Of a stretch of 64,000 nucleotides of DNA, positions 1 through 7,962 are shown in pieces. The position numbers were made by a program, and so were the translations under genes. The stretch's first letter is position 1, and every line of letters begins with the position of its first letter. Source of the stretch: an uncultured Peptoniphilaceae bacterium (GTDB lineage Bacteria > Bacillota > Clostridia > Tissierellales > Peptoniphilaceae); NCBI GenBank assembly GCA_943912255.1, contig CALTTP010000002.1, positions 62,001-126,000 on the forward strand. The letters are read 5' to 3'. The notes under the pieces were generated by a model. It was not told where the DNA came from, ran no database searches, and worked only from the letters and a program-made list of their open reading frames with translations.

Positions 1-378
1 ATGGAAGTTAGAAGATCTGAAGCTATTAAACAAGGTGATAATATAGTAGGAAATAGAACTAAAGTAAAAGTTGTAAAAAACAAGGTAGCTCCGCCATTTA
101 AACAAGTAGAATTCGATATTATGTATGGTAAAGGAATTTCTAAGACTGGAGCCATACTGGATATGGCGGCTGATGTGAATATAATCAATAAGGCTGGGGC
201 TTGGTATTCCTATGGGGATGAAAGACTTGGTCAAGGTAGAGAAAGAGCAAAGGAATTTTTAGAAGAAAATCCTGAAATTCTTTCTGAAATCTCTGAAAAA
301 GTCTATAGCCATTTTAATATATCTGGTCATGAAATAGAAGAAGCTACTTTAGACTTTAGTAATACTGAAGATAAATAA
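1..378 (+). CDS. recA: RecA recombinase, C-terminal part (5' end outside window)
   Basis: RecA forms filaments on single-stranded DNA, drives strand exchange and stimulates LexA self-cleavage. The 125 residues seen match the RecA C-terminal region: the loop-2 region ends in GNRTKVKVVKNKVAPPF, followed by the conserved stretch with GKGISKTGAILD and GAWYSYGDERLGQGRE, then an acidic tail. The ATG at base 1 is an internal codon, not the start; the gene begins upstream of the window. A terminator follows closely. An SOS box is expected in its promoter but lies outside the window. The LexA that would control it is encoded about 9 kb downstream. Confidence 0.97.
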   Translation: MEVRRSEAIKQGDNIVGNRTKVKVVKNKVAPPFKQVEFDIMYGKGISKTGAILDMAADVNIINKAGAWYSYGDERLGQGRERAKEFLEENPEILSEISEKVYSHFNISGHEIEEATLDFSNTEDK

Positions 379-419
379 TTTTAATCAGACATTTAACTTT
401 TGTCTTATTATTTTAACTT

Positions 420-445
420 AAACCTCCTCTATAGGAGGTTTTCTT
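420..445 (+). terminator. Rho-independent terminator after recA
   Basis: A stem AACCTCC / GGAGGTT with a short loop is followed by TTTTCTT. It separates recA from the next module, which starts only about 13 bases further on, so read-through could still feed that module. Confidence 0.75.
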
Positions 446-457
446 GTAGGTGAAAGA

Positions 458-1417
458 ATGAAATTTTTATTTTTTACAGATACTCATATACGGGCTTCTA
501 ATCCTGTTTCCAGAAAAGATGATTATATAGAATCCTTAAAACTAAAATTTAATGAAGTTGGCGAAATAGTAGACAGTTATAAAGTTGATTATATCTTACA
601 TGGAGGAGACCTTTTTGATAGGCCTGATGTACCCGTTCGAATTGTAGGAGATTTTGCCAATATAATAAAAGCATATAATAGACCCTTTTATATAATATCC
701 GGTAATCACGATATATATGGGCATAATCCTAAAACAGTGGAACGTTCTATGCTTGGATTGCTAAATCAAATAGGGTTTGTAAATTTAATCGATTTTAATA
801 ATCCGATTATACTTGAAGATAAGGAGATTAAAGTTCAAATTTCTGGAATTCCCTATATCTATGATATTGACTCCCAGTTTAAAAAATATTACTTTCCAAA
901 AAGACTGGATAATGTAGATTATCATATTGTGATGATTCATAGTTTTCTTATTGATAAGCCATTTATTGACTCTATTAGTCATACCTTAATAGATGAAGTT
1001 AAAAATATTGATGGAGATATTATACTTTCAGGGCATTATCATACAGGTTTTGGAGTTAAATATTTTAATGACAGATACTTTATTAACCCTGGAAGCCTGG
1101 CAAGGACAAATAATTCAATTACAGAAGTAAAAAGAATACCTGAAATTATATTAATAGATATAAATAAGGACAATATATCCGTGGAAGAAGTTAAACTTAA
1201 ATCTGCCAAAGAAGGAAAAGAAATCTTTAATAAAAACGAAGATTATTCTAAAATAAGAAACGAGCAAATTGAAAATTTCAAACAACTCATTCGTACAAGC
1301 AGTAATTTAGAAAATTATAATACTCTAGAGATCCTCAATGAAATCTCAAAAAAACAAAACTTTCCTAAGAGGATACTGGAAGACGCCATTAGAAGGTTAG
1401 GTGAAGTTGATGGATAA
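458..1417 (+). CDS. Mre11/SbcD-like metallophosphoesterase nuclease subunit
   Basis: This 319-residue protein has the calcineurin-like phosphoesterase motifs in order: DTH near residue 8, GGDLFD near 49, GNHD near 82, a His in HSF near 163, and GHYHTG near 192. These are the two-metal ligands of Mre11/SbcD nucleases. A C-terminal segment of about 100 residues may form the capping and ATPase-binding region. The gene overlaps the following Rad50-like ATPase gene by 8 bases, so translation is probably coupled and the products probably form one complex that processes DNA ends. Start: ATG with GGTGAAAG upstream. It is a paralogue of the product of 49694-50788 but clearly diverged. Specificity is inferred from family and context. 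Confidence 0.85.
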   Translation: MKFLFFTDTHIRASNPVSRKDDYIESLKLKFNEVGEIVDSYKVDYILHGGDLFDRPDVPVRIVGDFANIIKAYNRPFYIISGNHDIYGHNPKTVERSMLGLLNQIGFVNLIDFNNPIILEDKEIKVQISGIPYIYDIDSQFKKYYFPKRLDNVDYHIVMIHSFLIDKPFIDSISHTLIDEVKNIDGDIILSGHYHTGFGVKYFNDRYFINPGSLARTNNSITEVKRIPEIILIDINKDNISVEEVKLKSAKEGKEIFNKNEDYSKIRNEQIENFKQLIRTSSNLENYNTLEILNEISKKQNFPKRILEDAIRRLGEVDG

Positions 1418-2720
1418 GGAACTTTTTATAAAAAATATAACAATTGAGAATTTTCAGTCCCATAGCTACACAAGCCTAGACTTGGATAAAAATGTAAATG
1501 TTATAATTGGGCCTTCAGATAGTGGTAAGACTGCGGTTATTAGAGCTTTGAAATGGGTGTTTTTCAATGAGCCCTCGGGAACTGATATTATAAAAAAAGG
1601 TGAATCAGAAGCTAAAGTAACAGTTAATTTAAGTAATGACTTTACAATTGTGAGGGGTAGAGGTAAATCAAAGAATTACTATGAAATTATTAGTCCTAAT
1701 GGTGATTTAGAAAGATATGAAGGGTTTGGAGTAAATGTTCCTGAAGAGGTATTAGAAATTTCTGGAATAGATAAAATTGACCTTGGAAATAATAATAAGC
1801 TTTCACTTAATTTAGCAGAGCAATTAGAAAGTCCTTTTCTAATTACAGATTCGCCATCAGTGAAAGCAAATGCCGTAGGAAAGCTAGCAGGCGTGGATAA
1901 GATAGACAAAGCATTAAATAAACTATCTAAAGATATTTATGAAGTAAACTTTGAGAAGAGATCTTTAGAAAAGGAATTAGATAACCAAAAAAAGCTTCTT
2001 GAGGAATTCTCTTTTTTAAAAGAAGAGAAAGAAAAAATAGATCGATTACAAATAATTTTTAACAGAACAGAAGAATTACAACTACAAGTATCTCAGATGA
2101 ATAAGTTAAAAGAAAATTTTGAACAAATTCAAAATAAAACTAAAATAGCTAAGGCTTCAATAAAAAAATTTGAGAATTTGGGAACCATTGAACAGCTTTA
2201 TCAAGGACTAAGTATTAAGTATGATTCTTTAAAAATCCTATCAAATTTAAATAAAAGGTTTAGTTATACAACTTCCAAGATGGATGAATTAAAGACTTTT
2301 TTAACTAAAATCGATATAAAAAGTTTAGAAGAGCTCTATGAGGAAATCTCTTTAAAATCAAAAGACCTCTTAAAATTCAAAGAACTAAAAGGAAAATCAG
2401 ATTATCTGAATAATAAGATTGACCTTTTAAAAAACAAAATTAACGAATACCGAGAAATTGATAATTTAGAGCTAAAAAATAAAGAATTAGAGAAATTAAT
2501 TGAAAGAAGAAGAAAACTTCAAGAACTAAATAATAAGTTACAAAAACTCTATGAGCAAGAAGGTAAATTGTTGAATTATTTAAAAAATTTAGAATTAAAA
2601 TATAAAAAGGCTGTAGATTTTTATATTGATCTTTTAAAAGTGTCTGGTACTTGCCCTTTTTGTTATAATAAAATAGATGATGAACACATTTCGTGGATTT
2701 TAAAGGAATTAGAGGTGTAA
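1410..2720 (+). CDS. Rad50/SbcC-like ATPase, N-terminal half with zinc-hook motif
   Basis: The N-terminal ATPase lobe carries a Walker A motif, GPSDSGKT, near residue 35. From about residue 160 to 410 the protein is a Lys/Glu/Leu-rich coiled coil. It ends 18 residues after CPFC (residues 415-418 from the chosen start), the CxxC of a Rad50-type zinc hook. There is no Walker B or signature motif; these are in the separate gene at 2956-3612. I chose ATG 1410 because AGGTGA sits 5 bases upstream; a GTG at 1401 in the same frame would leave no spacing. The gene order nuclease, N-half, small coiled coil, C-half suggests one complex. Read as a deliberately split ATPase and not as a frameshift, because each part has its own start and ribosome-binding site. 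Confidence 0.8.
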   Translation: MDKELFIKNITIENFQSHSYTSLDLDKNVNVIIGPSDSGKTAVIRALKWVFFNEPSGTDIIKKGESEAKVTVNLSNDFTIVRGRGKSKNYYEIISPNGDLERYEGFGVNVPEEVLEISGIDKIDLGNNNKLSLNLAEQLESPFLITDSPSVKANAVGKLAGVDKIDKALNKLSKDIYEVNFEKRSLEKELDNQKKLLEEFSFLKEEKEKIDRLQIIFNRTEELQLQVSQMNKLKENFEQIQNKTKIAKASIKKFENLGTIEQLYQGLSIKYDSLKILSNLNKRFSYTTSKMDELKTFLTKIDIKSLEELYEEISLKSKDLLKFKELKGKSDYLNNKIDLLKNKINEYREIDNLELKNKELEKLIERRRKLQELNNKLQKLYEQEGKLLNYLKNLELKYKKAVDFYIDLLKVSGTCPFCYNKIDDEHISWILKELEV

Positions 2721-2721
2721 A

Positions 2722-2955
2722 GTGGATTATAATGATAGACTAATAAAATTAAAGAAAAACTTAGAAATTGCTAAAATAAATAAAACCAAAGCAGAGGGTA
2801 TGTTAGAGACTCTAAATAATAATAAAGAAGAACTTATTGCCTCAATTAGGGAACTAGGTATAGAGCCTGAAGATTTAGAAAAAGAAATATTAAATTTACA
2901 AACTGAAATTGACAGCCTACTATTTGAAGCTGAAAAGTTATTACCAGAGGATTAA
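2722..2955 (+). CDS. Small coiled-coil protein of the split Rad50 module
   Basis: This 77-residue protein is almost entirely heptad-like helix rich in Lys, Glu, Leu and Ile. It has a break at GIEPEDLE near residue 47 and an acidic end, LLPED. It starts at GTG with GAGGTG a few bases upstream, one base after the preceding stop codon, and its own stop touches the ATG of the next gene. I recognise no named family. Its place between the two ATPase halves suggests it supplies or pairs with the missing part of the coiled-coil arm. That role is inference. Confidence 0.65.
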   Translation: MDYNDRLIKLKKNLEIAKINKTKAEGMLETLNNNKEELIASIRELGIEPEDLEKEILNLQTEIDSLLFEAEKLLPED

Positions 2956-3612
2956 ATGTTTAAATTCGATTATAAATATTTAAAATCAAGGTTTGTAGAT
3001 AAGCAAAACAAATATCTTCAGGCTATGGGTGAAAAAAATTCCATAGAGAAAAATATTAAACGATTGGAATCTAGTTTAACAGACCTTGATAAAAACTCAG
3101 AGGATTTAATTTTGGTAGACACCCTCTTGAAAGAGACAGCAGACTTTTCTAGAATTCAATCTTCTAAAGAAATAGAAAATATTGTTACCTCCTGTCTTGA
3201 TTTAGTATTTAATTCAAAGATGGATTTTAAAATAGAATTAAGTCAACTTAGAGGGAAGAACTCTGCTGAATTTTTTATTATAGAACATGATGAAGATAAA
3301 GAATACAGGTATAAAATAGAGGATACAAGAGGTGGGGGAGTAATAGATATACTATCTTTAGCTCTACGTATAGCCTTTTTACTTAAGATTTCTCCTAAGG
3401 TGGAAGGTCCTATTATATTAGATGAACCTGCTAAACATGTTAGTGAAGACTTTATTTTTAATATTGCAGATTTTATTAAAAAGATATCGGAAGAGTTCAA
3501 TAAACAGATAATTATCATATCACATAATGAACACTTAGCTTCTATCGGTAATAAGAGATATAGAATTCACAAAGAGAATTTTCAGTCTATAACTGAACCT
3601 TTAGAGTACTGA
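2956..3612 (+). CDS. Rad50/SbcC-like ATPase, C-terminal half
   Basis: This 218-residue protein begins with about 65 residues of coiled coil. It continues into an ABC-type ATPase C-lobe: a Gly-rich signature region RGGGVIDILSLALRIA near residue 126, Walker B GPIILDEPAKHVS near 153, and a His switch in IIIISHNE near 190. It has no Walker A, so it can only make a working ATPase site with the N-half at 1410-2720. The ATG follows the previous stop codon directly, with AGAGG upstream. Most family members encode both halves in one chain; two-gene versions are known mainly from phages. No terminator follows, but a promoter for the next gene begins within a few bases. Confidence 0.78.
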   Translation: MFKFDYKYLKSRFVDKQNKYLQAMGEKNSIEKNIKRLESSLTDLDKNSEDLILVDTLLKETADFSRIQSSKEIENIVTSCLDLVFNSKMDFKIELSQLRGKNSAEFFIIEHDEDKEYRYKIEDTRGGGVIDILSLALRIAFLLKISPKVEGPIILDEPAKHVSEDFIFNIADFIKKISEEFNKQIIIISHNEHLASIGNKRYRIHKENFQSITEPLEY

Positions 3613-3617
3613 TGAAC

Positions 3618-3646
3618 TTGACTTATTATCCTATAAACCTTATAAT
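3618..3646 (+). promoter_or_regulatory. Sigma-A promoter for RNase Y
   Basis: TTGACT at 3618-3623, a 17-base spacer and a consensus TATAAT at 3641-3646 lie between the split-Rad50 module and the RNase Y gene. A leader of about 70 bases follows. Confidence 0.75.
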
Positions 3647-3721
3647 TTAGGTATATGTATGGCGAATTTTTTTAATTAGTCATATTTAGAATCTTGAAAA
3701 TTTAATAGAGGGGGCTTGTCA

Positions 3722-5263
3722 ATGGACAATATGATTGCTATAATTGCAAGTTTAATAACCCTTGTAATCGGCTTGGTAGTCGGATTTTTAATTAGAAAGA
3801 ATATTGCTGAAAAACAAATAGGATCTGCAGAAAGCCATGCAGCTAAAATTATTAACGATGCAGGCAAAGAAGCAGAAACTACTAAAAAAGCTATGTTATT
3901 AGAAGCAAAAGATGAAATTTTTAAATTACGAACCGACCAAGAAAAAGAAAATCGTGAACGAAGATTAGAAATTCAAAAATCTGAAAAGAGAGTACTTCAA
4001 AAAGAAGAAAATCTTGATGCAAAAAGTGAAAAACTTGATTCAAAAATTCAAAAACTTGACTCTGAATTGAAAAAAGCAGAATTAAAGAATGAAGAAATTG
4101 AAAAAGTTCTTGAAGAACAAGGAAAAGAATTAGAAAGAATCGCTAATCTTACTCAAGATGAAGCTAGAGTAGTTTTACTTGAAGATTTAAAAGACAAAGT
4201 TACACATGAACAAGCAATGATTATTAAGGAATTTGAAGCAGAAACTAAAGAAAAAGCTGATGATATAGCTAGAGATTTAGTAACGGCTTCTATACAAAGA
4301 TACGCAGCAGATTATGTAGCAGAATCCACTGTTTCTGTCGTTTCATTACCTAATGATGAAATGAAAGGAAGAATTATTGGTAGAGAAGGTAGAAATATTA
4401 GAGCTTTTGAAACTCTTACAGGAGTAGATCTTATAATTGATGATACACCGGAGGCTGTTGTTTTATCGGCTTTTAATCCTGTTAGAAGAGAAGTTGCAAG
4501 GATAACCTTAGAAAAGCTTATAATGGATGGTAGAATACATCCAACTAGAATTGAAGACCTTTTTGAAAAAGCGACTCGTGAAGTTGAGATAGCTATTAAA
4601 AAACATGGAGAAAATGCTTCTTATGAAGTTGGACTTCATGGAATTCATCCCGAAATTATTAAGTTATTAGGTAAATTAAATTATAGAACAAGTTATGGTC
4701 AAAATGTTCTAAAGCATTCTGTAGAAGTAGCTCAAATTGCGGGTATGTTGGCTCAAGAAGTTGGTGCTGATGTACGACTAGCTAAACGAGGCGGATTATT
4801 ACATGATATTGGTAAGGCAATTGACCATGAAATTGAAGGGCCACATGTACAACTAGGAGTTCAGGCAGCTAAGAGATTTAAAGAAAAGCCTGAAGTTATT
4901 AATTGTATAGAATCCCATCATGGAGATGTTGAACCTAATTGTATAGAATCAGTTTTAGTACAAGCTGCAGATGCTATTTCAGCTGCTAGACCAGGAGCTA
5001 GAAGAGAAGCTATTGAAAGTTATATTCAAAGGCTTGAAAACCTTGAAGCAATAGCTAATTCCTTCAATGGAGTTGAAAATTCTTTTGCTATTCAAGCAGG
5101 AAGAGAGCTTAGAATAATGGTTAAGCCAGAAGAGATTTCAGAAGATGAAATGATTTTGCTTGCTAGAGATATATCTTCTAGAATTGAAAATGAATTGGAG
5201 TATCCTGGACAAATAAAAGTAAATGTTGTTCGTGAAATTAGGGCAATAGAATACGCAAAGTAA
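3722..5263 (+). CDS. rny: Ribonuclease Y
   Basis: RNase Y is the membrane-anchored endoribonuclease that starts mRNA decay in many Firmicutes. The 513-residue protein has an N-terminal membrane helix (about residues 3-22), a long charged coiled coil to about 190, a KH RNA-binding domain with GRIIGREGRNIRAFE, and an HD domain with LLHDIGKAIDHE. Size and domain order match the family. ATG 3722 was chosen because GAGGGGG lies 8 bases upstream; a TTG six bases earlier is too close to that site. It has its own promoter and terminator. A gene order recA then rny is common in clostridia; here the split-Rad50 module sits between them. Confidence 0.97.
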   Translation: MDNMIAIIASLITLVIGLVVGFLIRKNIAEKQIGSAESHAAKIINDAGKEAETTKKAMLLEAKDEIFKLRTDQEKENRERRLEIQKSEKRVLQKEENLDAKSEKLDSKIQKLDSELKKAELKNEEIEKVLEEQGKELERIANLTQDEARVVLLEDLKDKVTHEQAMIIKEFEAETKEKADDIARDLVTASIQRYAADYVAESTVSVVSLPNDEMKGRIIGREGRNIRAFETLTGVDLIIDDTPEAVVLSAFNPVRREVARITLEKLIMDGRIHPTRIEDLFEKATREVEIAIKKHGENASYEVGLHGIHPEIIKLLGKLNYRTSYGQNVLKHSVEVAQIAGMLAQEVGADVRLAKRGGLLHDIGKAIDHEIEGPHVQLGVQAAKRFKEKPEVINCIESHHGDVEPNCIESVLVQAADAISAARPGARREAIESYIQRLENLEAIANSFNGVENSFAIQAGRELRIMVKPEEISEDEMILLARDISSRIENELEYPGQIKVNVVREIRAIEYAK

Positions 5264-5275
5264 TTAACAAGATAA

Positions 5276-5307
5276 ACAAATTCTACTTAGGTAGGATTTG
5301 TTTTTTT
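5276..5307 (+). terminator. Rho-independent terminator after rny
   Basis: A perfect-looking 11-bp stem (ACAAATTCTAC / GTAGGATTTGT, one G-T pair) with a TTAG loop is followed by six T residues. Confidence 0.9.
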
Positions 5308-5369
5308 AATATAAAATTTTATTAGTGATGTAGATAATAGGCACCAAGGAAAAGTAGTTAGGAGGTATT

Positions 5370-6191
5370 ATGTTTGACTTACACATTCATTCCATTTATT
5401 CTGATGGTTCTTTAAGTCCAAAGGATATTGTTCTCAATATAAAACAGAAAAATTTAAAGGGATTTTCTTTAACTGATCACGATACTATTGATGGTTTAGA
5501 AGAAGCAAAAAATTATTCTCAAATTAATAATTTATTTTTTATTCCCGGAATAGAGTTTGGTATTAATTTTATGGAGCAAGAAGTACACATTCTTGGATAT
5601 TTCATAGACGAAAAAAATACTGAATTAATTAAATTAACTGATTCTTTAAAAGATTCTAGAGTTAAGCGAATAGAAAGAATTTTAAACAAACTAAATGAAC
5701 TTAAAATTCCTATTACTATGGATGAACTAGAAAAGTATAAAAAGACTAAATTTACTTCTAGAACTCATATAGCTATGTATTTGAAGGAGAATGGTTATAC
5801 TAATAATATGAAAGAATCCTTCGATAAATATCTTGGTGAAAAAGGATTAGCCTATGAGAAAAAAGACAATATTTCTATAGATAAAGTTGTTTCAGTCATT
5901 AAAAATTCGGGAGGAGTTGTAGTACTAGCCCATCCATTCCATTTAAATGACAGGACTTTAAAAAGTATATTGGGCTGTGGTATTGATGGAATTGAAGTGA
6001 TTAATTCAAAACATAATAGGAATGATATAATTAAATTTATTAAACTATCGGAAAAATACCATCTAATTTCAACTAGTGGTAGTGACTGTCATGGAAGATA
6101 TTTTTCTGATAGATTGTTAATGGGTGACTATCTATGTCCAAAAGAGTCAATAGACAGATTAAAAGCATTACATGAATTGAGGTGTCAATAG
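5370..6191 (+). CDS. PHP-domain phosphoesterase (TrpH/YciV type)
   Basis: PHP proteins are metal-dependent phosphoesterases. Relatives of this size include 3',5'-nucleoside bisphosphate phosphatase and the 5'-3' RNA/DNA exonuclease RNase AM. The 273-residue protein shows DLHIHSIYSDGS at residues 3-14, DHDTIDG near 36, an HILGY motif near 71, AHPFH near 190 and a late SGSDCHG near 226, all expected metal ligands. The start is ATG with a strong AGGAGG. The aminotransferase gene begins four bases after its stop codon, so the two are co-transcribed. The exact substrate cannot be told from sequence. Confidence 0.88.
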   Translation: MFDLHIHSIYSDGSLSPKDIVLNIKQKNLKGFSLTDHDTIDGLEEAKNYSQINNLFFIPGIEFGINFMEQEVHILGYFIDEKNTELIKLTDSLKDSRVKRIERILNKLNELKIPITMDELEKYKKTKFTSRTHIAMYLKENGYTNNMKESFDKYLGEKGLAYEKKDNISIDKVVSVIKNSGGVVVLAHPFHLNDRTLKSILGCGIDGIEVINSKHNRNDIIKFIKLSEKYHLISTSGSDCHGRYFSDRLLMGDYLCPKESIDRLKALHELRCQ

Positions 6192-6195
6192 CTAT

Positions 6196-7398
6196 ATGTT
6201 CAATAAAAGAATATTGGAAATATCACCTTCTTTAACATTGGAATTATCTGCAAAAGCAAAGAATTTGATAAATAATGGAGTGGATATTATAAATTTAACA
6301 GTAGGTGAACCTGATTTTAATACTCCTAATTATATATTAAAAGGTGCTGAAGAAGGTATTAAAAAGGGTTTTACAAAATATACTGCTACAAGTGGAATTG
6401 AAGAACTAAAAAATCAAATAATTGAAAAATTTAACAATTATAATGGGATCACTTATAATTTAGATAATATATTGGTTTCAACAGGTGCTAAACAATGTTT
6501 ATTTAACGCAATTTTATCCCTTGTAAATGAAAATGATGAAGTTATAATTCCAGCGCCATATTGGGTAAGTTATACAGAAATGGTTAAAATCGCTGGGGGT
6601 AAATCAATCATAGTGAATACTTCTAGGGAAAATGGCTTTAAAGTAACAGTTGAAGAATTAGTTAATAATTTAACAAATGAAACAAAATTATTGATTTTAA
6701 ATAATCCGAATAATCCTACAGGATCTGTTTATACTAAAGAAGAACTAGAAAGAATTGCAAATTGGGCTATTGGAAATAATATCTTTATTATTTCTGATGA
6801 AATTTATGAAAGATTGACCTATCAACATAAGCACGTCAGTTTAGCCTCTCTTAATGATGAAATAAAAGAAAAAACTATTACTATTAGTGGATACTCAAAA
6901 ACCTATGCTATGACCGGCTGGAGATTAGGATATTGTGCAGCTAATAGAGAATTAATCAAGTTAATGACTTCTATTCAAAGTCATAGTACAGCTTGTGCAA
7001 ATTCTATAGCCCAATATGCTGGTTATATTGCACTGAGAGAAGAAAATAATAATCCAGACATTGACCATATGATTCAACAATTTTCTAAAAGAAGAGAATT
7101 GGCCATGGATTTTTTAATGAAAAATTCTAAATTAAAATTTAATAAGCCAAATGGAGCTTTTTATATATTCATAGACATAAGCACCTTAAAGAAAAAAATG
7201 TATAAAGGAATTGAATTAAAATCTTCCTTTGATATATCAAGAATCTTATTAGATGAATTTCGTTTAGCGGTAGTTCCTGGTTTAGCCTTTGGAAATGACG
7301 ATTATATAAGAATTTCATATGCCACAGATGAAAACTCTATTATAGAGGGCTTAAAAAGGTTGATTCAATTAGAAAGGGATGTAAATTCCGTTATATAG
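6196..7398 (+). CDS. Class I PLP-dependent aminotransferase (aspartate aminotransferase type)
   Basis: A fold-type I aminotransferase of 400 residues, most like the AspB/aspartate aminotransferase subgroup Ib. Visible are NNPNNPTGSVY near residue 171, SDEIYERL near 200, and SGYSKTYAMTGWRLGY near 233, whose Lys would hold PLP. RISYATDE near 376 should bind the substrate carboxylate. It follows the PHP gene by four bases with AGGTGT upstream of the ATG. The preferred amino acid is not certain. The 555 bases after it hold a decayed gene and a promoter, described below. Confidence 0.9.
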   Translation: MFNKRILEISPSLTLELSAKAKNLINNGVDIINLTVGEPDFNTPNYILKGAEEGIKKGFTKYTATSGIEELKNQIIEKFNNYNGITYNLDNILVSTGAKQCLFNAILSLVNENDEVIIPAPYWVSYTEMVKIAGGKSIIVNTSRENGFKVTVEELVNNLTNETKLLILNNPNNPTGSVYTKEELERIANWAIGNNIFIISDEIYERLTYQHKHVSLASLNDEIKEKTITISGYSKTYAMTGWRLGYCAANRELIKLMTSIQSHSTACANSIAQYAGYIALREENNNPDIDHMIQQFSKRRELAMDFLMKNSKLKFNKPNGAFYIFIDISTLKKKMYKGIELKSSFDISRILLDEFRLAVVPGLAFGNDDYIRISYATDENSIIEGLKRLIQLERDVNSVI

Positions 7399-7459
7399 GC
7401 CCTTATCCTTTATATTAGAGCTTTTATCTCTTTAGGCACAGAATTACACCTGAAATTAT

Positions 7460-7860
7460 TTTAAAGCTCTTACAAGGCGATTTAGAGCTGGGTTTTTGAA
7501 TGTTTTGTAAAAAATTAACCAGATATGTAATTGTTCTAAAATTCATGGCTTTTCTTGATATTTAATAAGGACTAGACTGGTAAAATAAATAAAGTTCTTA
7601 GTTTTATTATAGAGCCTTAAATAAGGAGAGTTTTATACTAAATGTATCTGGTCAATACATAATTATGGATGGTATATTAAAGGGAGCTAAAAATAGTTCT
7701 TTGAAACCATAATACAACAGGAAATGAATTTGTTGTAGTTTCAGTAAATGAACTTTTGGCATCTCTAAAATAACTGCTAGAATAATTTTAAGAAGATTAA
7801 GGGGATAATACCAAGGTTGTAATTAAAGAGATATTTTCTAAGTGGTAATATCTTTAAAGT
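7460..7860 (+). pseudogene. Decayed LexA-like (S24 peptidase) gene fragment
   Basis: No open frame remains here, but the DNA aligns collinearly with intact lexA about 2,100 bases downstream. The clearest part is 7622-7740 against 9720-9840: shared stretches include AAATGTATCTGG, GGTATATTA and TTGTAGTTT at the same relative spacing, with one- or two-base indels that break the frame. Where LexA has the catalytic Ser (GES at about 9751-9759), the copy would read GQY. A weaker match extends back to about 7461 (AGCTCT at the same offset). The part matching the DNA-binding domain would fall inside the aminotransferase gene and is absent. It could also derive from a related S24 repressor. Confidence 0.6.
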
Positions 7861-7867
7861 TTTTAAC

Positions 7868-7896
7868 TTTACAAACTCAACCTTTTCTTATATAAT
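7868..7896 (+). promoter_or_regulatory. Sigma-A promoter for the tyrosine recombinase gene
   Basis: TTTACA at 7868-7873, a 17-base spacer and TATAAT at 7891-7896. The recombinase start follows about 65 bases later. The promoter lies just after the LexA-like fossil. Confidence 0.65.
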
Positions 7897-7962
7897 TAAA
7901 TTATGGAAATTGACACAAAACTATTATTTTGCGACAAAATAAAAAAATGAAAGGTGATAAAT

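Noticed and set aside
420..445. Short inverted repeat after recA as a transposon end
   Set aside because: It has the stem, loop and T-run of a terminator, no target duplication and no transposase nearby.
1401..2955. Split ATPase as a sequencing frameshift of one gene
   Set aside because: Stops are followed directly by start codons with ribosome sites, the middle protein has its own frame and composition, and neither coiled coil continues past its stop in another frame by inspection.
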